From: Rallus limicola
Lineage: Eukaryota > Chordata > Aves > Gruiformes > Rallidae
Assembly (NCBI GenBank): GCA_022605955.1
Contig: JAKCOZ010000012.1
Location: forward strand, 21,795,015 to 21,859,014
Reading direction: 5' to 3'
Length of the DNA stretch: 64,000 bases
Position numbers and translations under genes: made by a program. Below the pieces are notes generated by a model. It was not told the DNA's origin, searched no databases, and saw only the letters and a program-made list of their open reading frames with translations. Below are positions 60,963-64,000 of the stretch, piece after piece (the first letter of the stretch is position 1; every line of letters starts with the position of its first letter).

Positions 60963-63378
60963 ATACAGCACACAAGAAACTTTAAGCAACTCCCACCTGC
61001 ACACAGACACCAATGCACATCATACAAGGGATGCAGTGATACAAAGCCACAGAGGATCCACAGAACTCCCTGTCCTCACTGACTTTAAAGCACACTGACA
61101 CCAACTGCAATATAACCTGGATTGCTCCAGAAGAGCTAGAAACACTAATTTCTCTTAGACAACCTGGAACAAAGCAGAGGCTTCAAAGTGTAAAACTTAT
61201 TTGAAGCCCCACATACAAACACCATCTGCTCTCTTGCAAAAGGTATAACATTTGAAATAACATTCTTTTCTTCCTCTTACTACATGCCATCATGAAGGGA
61301 ATAATTTTATTTATATAAAGAGCCTGCAAAATGAAGTTCCATAAAAACAGGAACATATGGCCAAATAATTTTGAATAGCACTTAGCATATTCATCCGTAA
61401 AATAAGAACTATAATGGGTAGATAAATACACCCAAGTCTACTTGGAAATTGCCAGTACACACACAGCTTTCTGCAAATAATTATTTTTAAGAATTTCTCA
61501 CAGATTCTTCTGATCATGCTTTTAACCAAGTTAATCTTTTCAAACCATAAACCTGAACTCTATCACCTTATATCACAAATATTAACAATAGTCTAGGACC
61601 CAAGCCTCTGAATTATAGAGTAATCCCTCTCTTTCATTGAAGTTAAGTTTTTAATCACCATTACAAAGACAAAGCTTGAAATAAATCTGAGCAATCCCTA
61701 ACATGAATGTAATTATAAAGTAGGAAAGTTAGAATGTGTGCAAAGCTACTTAGAACATTAAATAGAATGCCTAAATATAAACTAAAGAAATAGTCATTAA
61801 AAAATAAAAATAGTCCTGATCACACACACACACCTACGAATTACATTCTGCTATCAGTAAGGAAAAAATGGATAGCCAAACATCTCTACCTTGCACATGC
61901 ATTTGTGTGGCATTTTCTGGAATTAAAGCTTTCAGAATCTCTTTCTCAACAGTACTTCATGCATCTGTCATCCACTTGTTTCTAATCCATTACATACTTT
62001 TTATTGCACAGTTCCTTACTAGTGAGTGGCTTAGAATTTGTTGACTGACTGAGCCCTAAAAAAACAAAACCAACTTTTACAGACACCTCCAACTCTTAGC
62101 ATTGATCGCATAACAAATATCTAGCTTTCCCTTCAGCATGTACCATGAAACTTTTTGGCTACTTGCACATGATCACTTGAGACAAGCAGCACAATGATTT
62201 TCAGACTCTCAAATCTCTTTCCAGCCTGACTTTTCCTGCTCTAATTTGATGAAGTATTATAACCAGCTGGTCCTCATTGTATAAATGATTTGGCTCACCA
62301 AACCACCCTCTTCTAATCAATCCTCTGGTCATTGCTTCAGTATCTTCAGGGATTTCACCAGTGATGTGGATTTGCTTGGGTCCTTTTCATTTATTTTGAT
62401 GAACCTCTCATCACATTGGAGAAGGTACTGGGAATCAGCCTTCAAAAACCTGAAGAGTTTATACAAGACAGTTATATCTTATCTGACTTGCACTTCAGTT
62501 TGATTTCTGCTCTTCCTGTCAAACTTAAGTGTCAAAAGCAGGTTTCTCTATTCTGATTTACAATTCTTTTGTTTCTCCCTATGCTGCCTGCAATTTCACT
62601 AAGCCGAAGACCTGAAAGCATCACCAGCTAAAGGCACATAAAACTGAGCACACTACAAACCTCAGAACATTCCTGCTGGCTCTTTGCTGCAGGAGATAAT
62701 GCGTTATAACACAGATTTCCCTGAAATCTCCACAGGATCCACAAATCCCTCCTTGCAAACCCCCTGATAATTCACACACACACAGAGTAGGCTCTTCTGT
62801 TAACCAGCCTGTTGTACTCTGCAGTTTTCTAAAGCAGCCCAAGTGCTCTCTTTAAAGTTACTTAATGACAGCAGGTGGGTTTTTTTTGTTTTAGTTTCAC
62901 CTTTTTTCAGATTCGGGATAACAACCATCCTTATTTCCACAGTACTCTCATGAAAACTTGCAAGGAAATTTAGGAACTAGCATGTTAATGTAGTACATAC
63001 AGACAGCAGTCTAACAAATACTGAAACTGAGTGTAATGACATCTTACTATTGCTGAAGATTTGTGTTGCAAACATGACCTAGCAATCTTCAGTAAGAGAA
63101 TTTCTAAAACAAGTTAATTGTTTCCAAGGATTTTAGACATTTTAAGTCTTTCATATTAGTTCTGTTCCAATGTCAACAGTGTCCTGGATTACAGGGCCAT
63201 ATTTCATTATTTACTGATTATGTAGATTCATGTATTTAGATACAGAAAGAATACTATGATCAACTGCTCTGACTTCTATAAAACATGGACATAGGCCCTC
63301 AACTTTTATTCATGTACATCTTAAAGGAAAAATATCACATTTAAATTAAAATGTTCCTTTCGTGAATACCTTGCAGTC
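60963..63378. other. Unique noncoding sequence
   Basis: No gene is supported. The only features are a CA microsatellite at about 61819-61834, a shorter CA run near 62771-62782, and a T8 run near 62880. Short frames on both strands (61183-61529, 62285-62503, 62621-62842) show no recognisable domains or splice flanks. Confidence 0.6.
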
Positions 63379-63919
63379 AGTCCTGCTTGCAGCTGGGATA
63401 GAGCTAATTTTCATTCCAGTAGCCAGTGTAGTGCTGCATTTTGGACTTAGTATGAGAATAATGTTGGTAACACACTGATGTTTTCAGTTGTTCTGGGTAG
63501 TTGCAGTGTCTACACCAAGTCAAGGACTTTTCAGCTTCACACACACACCCCTACAGTGCACAAGACGTTGGGAGAGCACAGCCAGGACATCTGGCCCATG
63601 CTGGCCCAAGGGATGTTCCCTGCCATAGTGTGTCATGCCCTGGATACACCTGGGAGGCAAGATCACTCCTCAGAAACAGACCAGGCATCAAATATTACTT
63701 TCCACAAGTGGTGAACAATAGCACTCGTGCACCACTTGTTTTTTTTTAAACGTATATTATTACTGTTAACATTATTATTCTCTTCCTTTTAAACCATCTC
63801 TATGCTCAACCCACAAGGGCTGGGAAGTCTTATATTTTCTTCTCCATCCTCTTGAGGGTAGAAGGGGCAAGCAAGTGGTTGCACAGTGTTCAGTTACTAG
63901 CTGGGGTTAAACCACACCA
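63379..63919 (+). mobile_element. Solo LTR of an avian endogenous retrovirus
   Basis: The sequence opens with TCCTGCTTGCAGCTGGGATA and continues through TTTTGGACTTAGTATGAGAA, TAATGTTGGTAACACACTGA, CAAGTCAAGGACTTTTCAGC, GGTGAACAATAGCACTCGTG, a TATTATTACTG-type run, CTCAACCCACAAGG and finally CTAGCTGGGGTTAAACCAC. This order is that of a common LTR of about 540 bases found in many birds. No internal retroviral sequence flanks it on either side, so it is a solo LTR left by recombination. The 5' TG is mutated to AG and the TATA region is eroded. I see no clear target-site duplication, so the insertion is old and probably transcriptionally weak. Confidence 0.9.
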
Positions 63920-64000
63920 CCTACCATAACCTGCAATATATTACCCTAATTGCTGAAGATGCATTTCTTATTTCTACTGCAAATGTGTGTGGCTCATTTT

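Noticed and set aside
1..64000. tRNA genes, CRISPR arrays, bacterial operons or a defence system
   Set aside because: No B-box with a paired A-box, no regularly spaced repeats and no tightly packed coding frames; the window is vertebrate noncoding DNA.

Overview
The window reads as intronic or intergenic DNA from a bird. I found no complete protein-coding gene, rRNA, tRNA, CRISPR array or CpG-island promoter. The bird assignment rests on the interspersed repeats. There are two CR1 LINE 3' ends of the kind that dominates avian genomes (3771-3880 and 23807-24180). There is one solo LTR of a type I know from avian endogenous retroviruses, especially in Neoaves (63379-63919). There is also a layer of very old amniote repeats: MIR-type SINE relics, a 5S rRNA-derived SINE, ancient CR1/L3-like 3' ends and a decayed CR1 reverse-transcriptase segment. 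Overall repeat density is low and base composition is moderately AT-rich, which fits a macrochromosomal avian intron or gene desert. I cannot name the species.

The + strand is strongly asymmetric. In ten 60-base rows taken across the window I counted A 206, T 140, C 143, G 111. Vertebrate transcription leaves an excess of G and T on the sense strand, so an A+C excess on the + strand suggests that most or all of the window is transcribed from the - strand. The best splice-bracketed candidate exons also lie on the - strand, at 49397-49422, 48775-48798, 42655-42718, 34024-34170, 29743-29768, 28848-28956 and 22366-22417. None encodes a peptide I recognise, and some will be chance matches. The strongest is 42655-42718. 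The working model is a set of long introns of one minus-strand gene, coding or lncRNA, whose identity I cannot establish.

Layout. 1-3.5 kb: unique sequence with an unusually long open frame (1221-1799, -) and a homeodomain-site-rich block that looks conserved (2440-2584). 3.5-3.9 kb: MIR relic and CR1 tail. 3.9-23.8 kb: mostly unique, with a slightly GC-richer patch (7.3-8.1 kb), a CpG-rich patch (9.06-9.17 kb) and an AT microsatellite (11.63-11.69 kb). 23.8-24.2 kb: CR1 with a doubled tail. 24.2-39 kb: unique, with an ancient CR1 relic at 27.9 kb. 39.08-39.17 kb: perfect 44-bp tandem duplication. 42-52 kb: exon candidates, an ancient CR1 tail and a 5S-type SINE relic. 52-61 kb: MIR relics, G and C homopolymers including a 23-base C run, and the CR1 reverse-transcriptase relic. 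63.4-63.9 kb: solo LTR.

There is no operon-like or system-like gene cluster here. The observations most worth checking are the minus-strand exon candidates, the strand asymmetry, the two conserved-looking noncoding blocks and the 5S-SINE relic.
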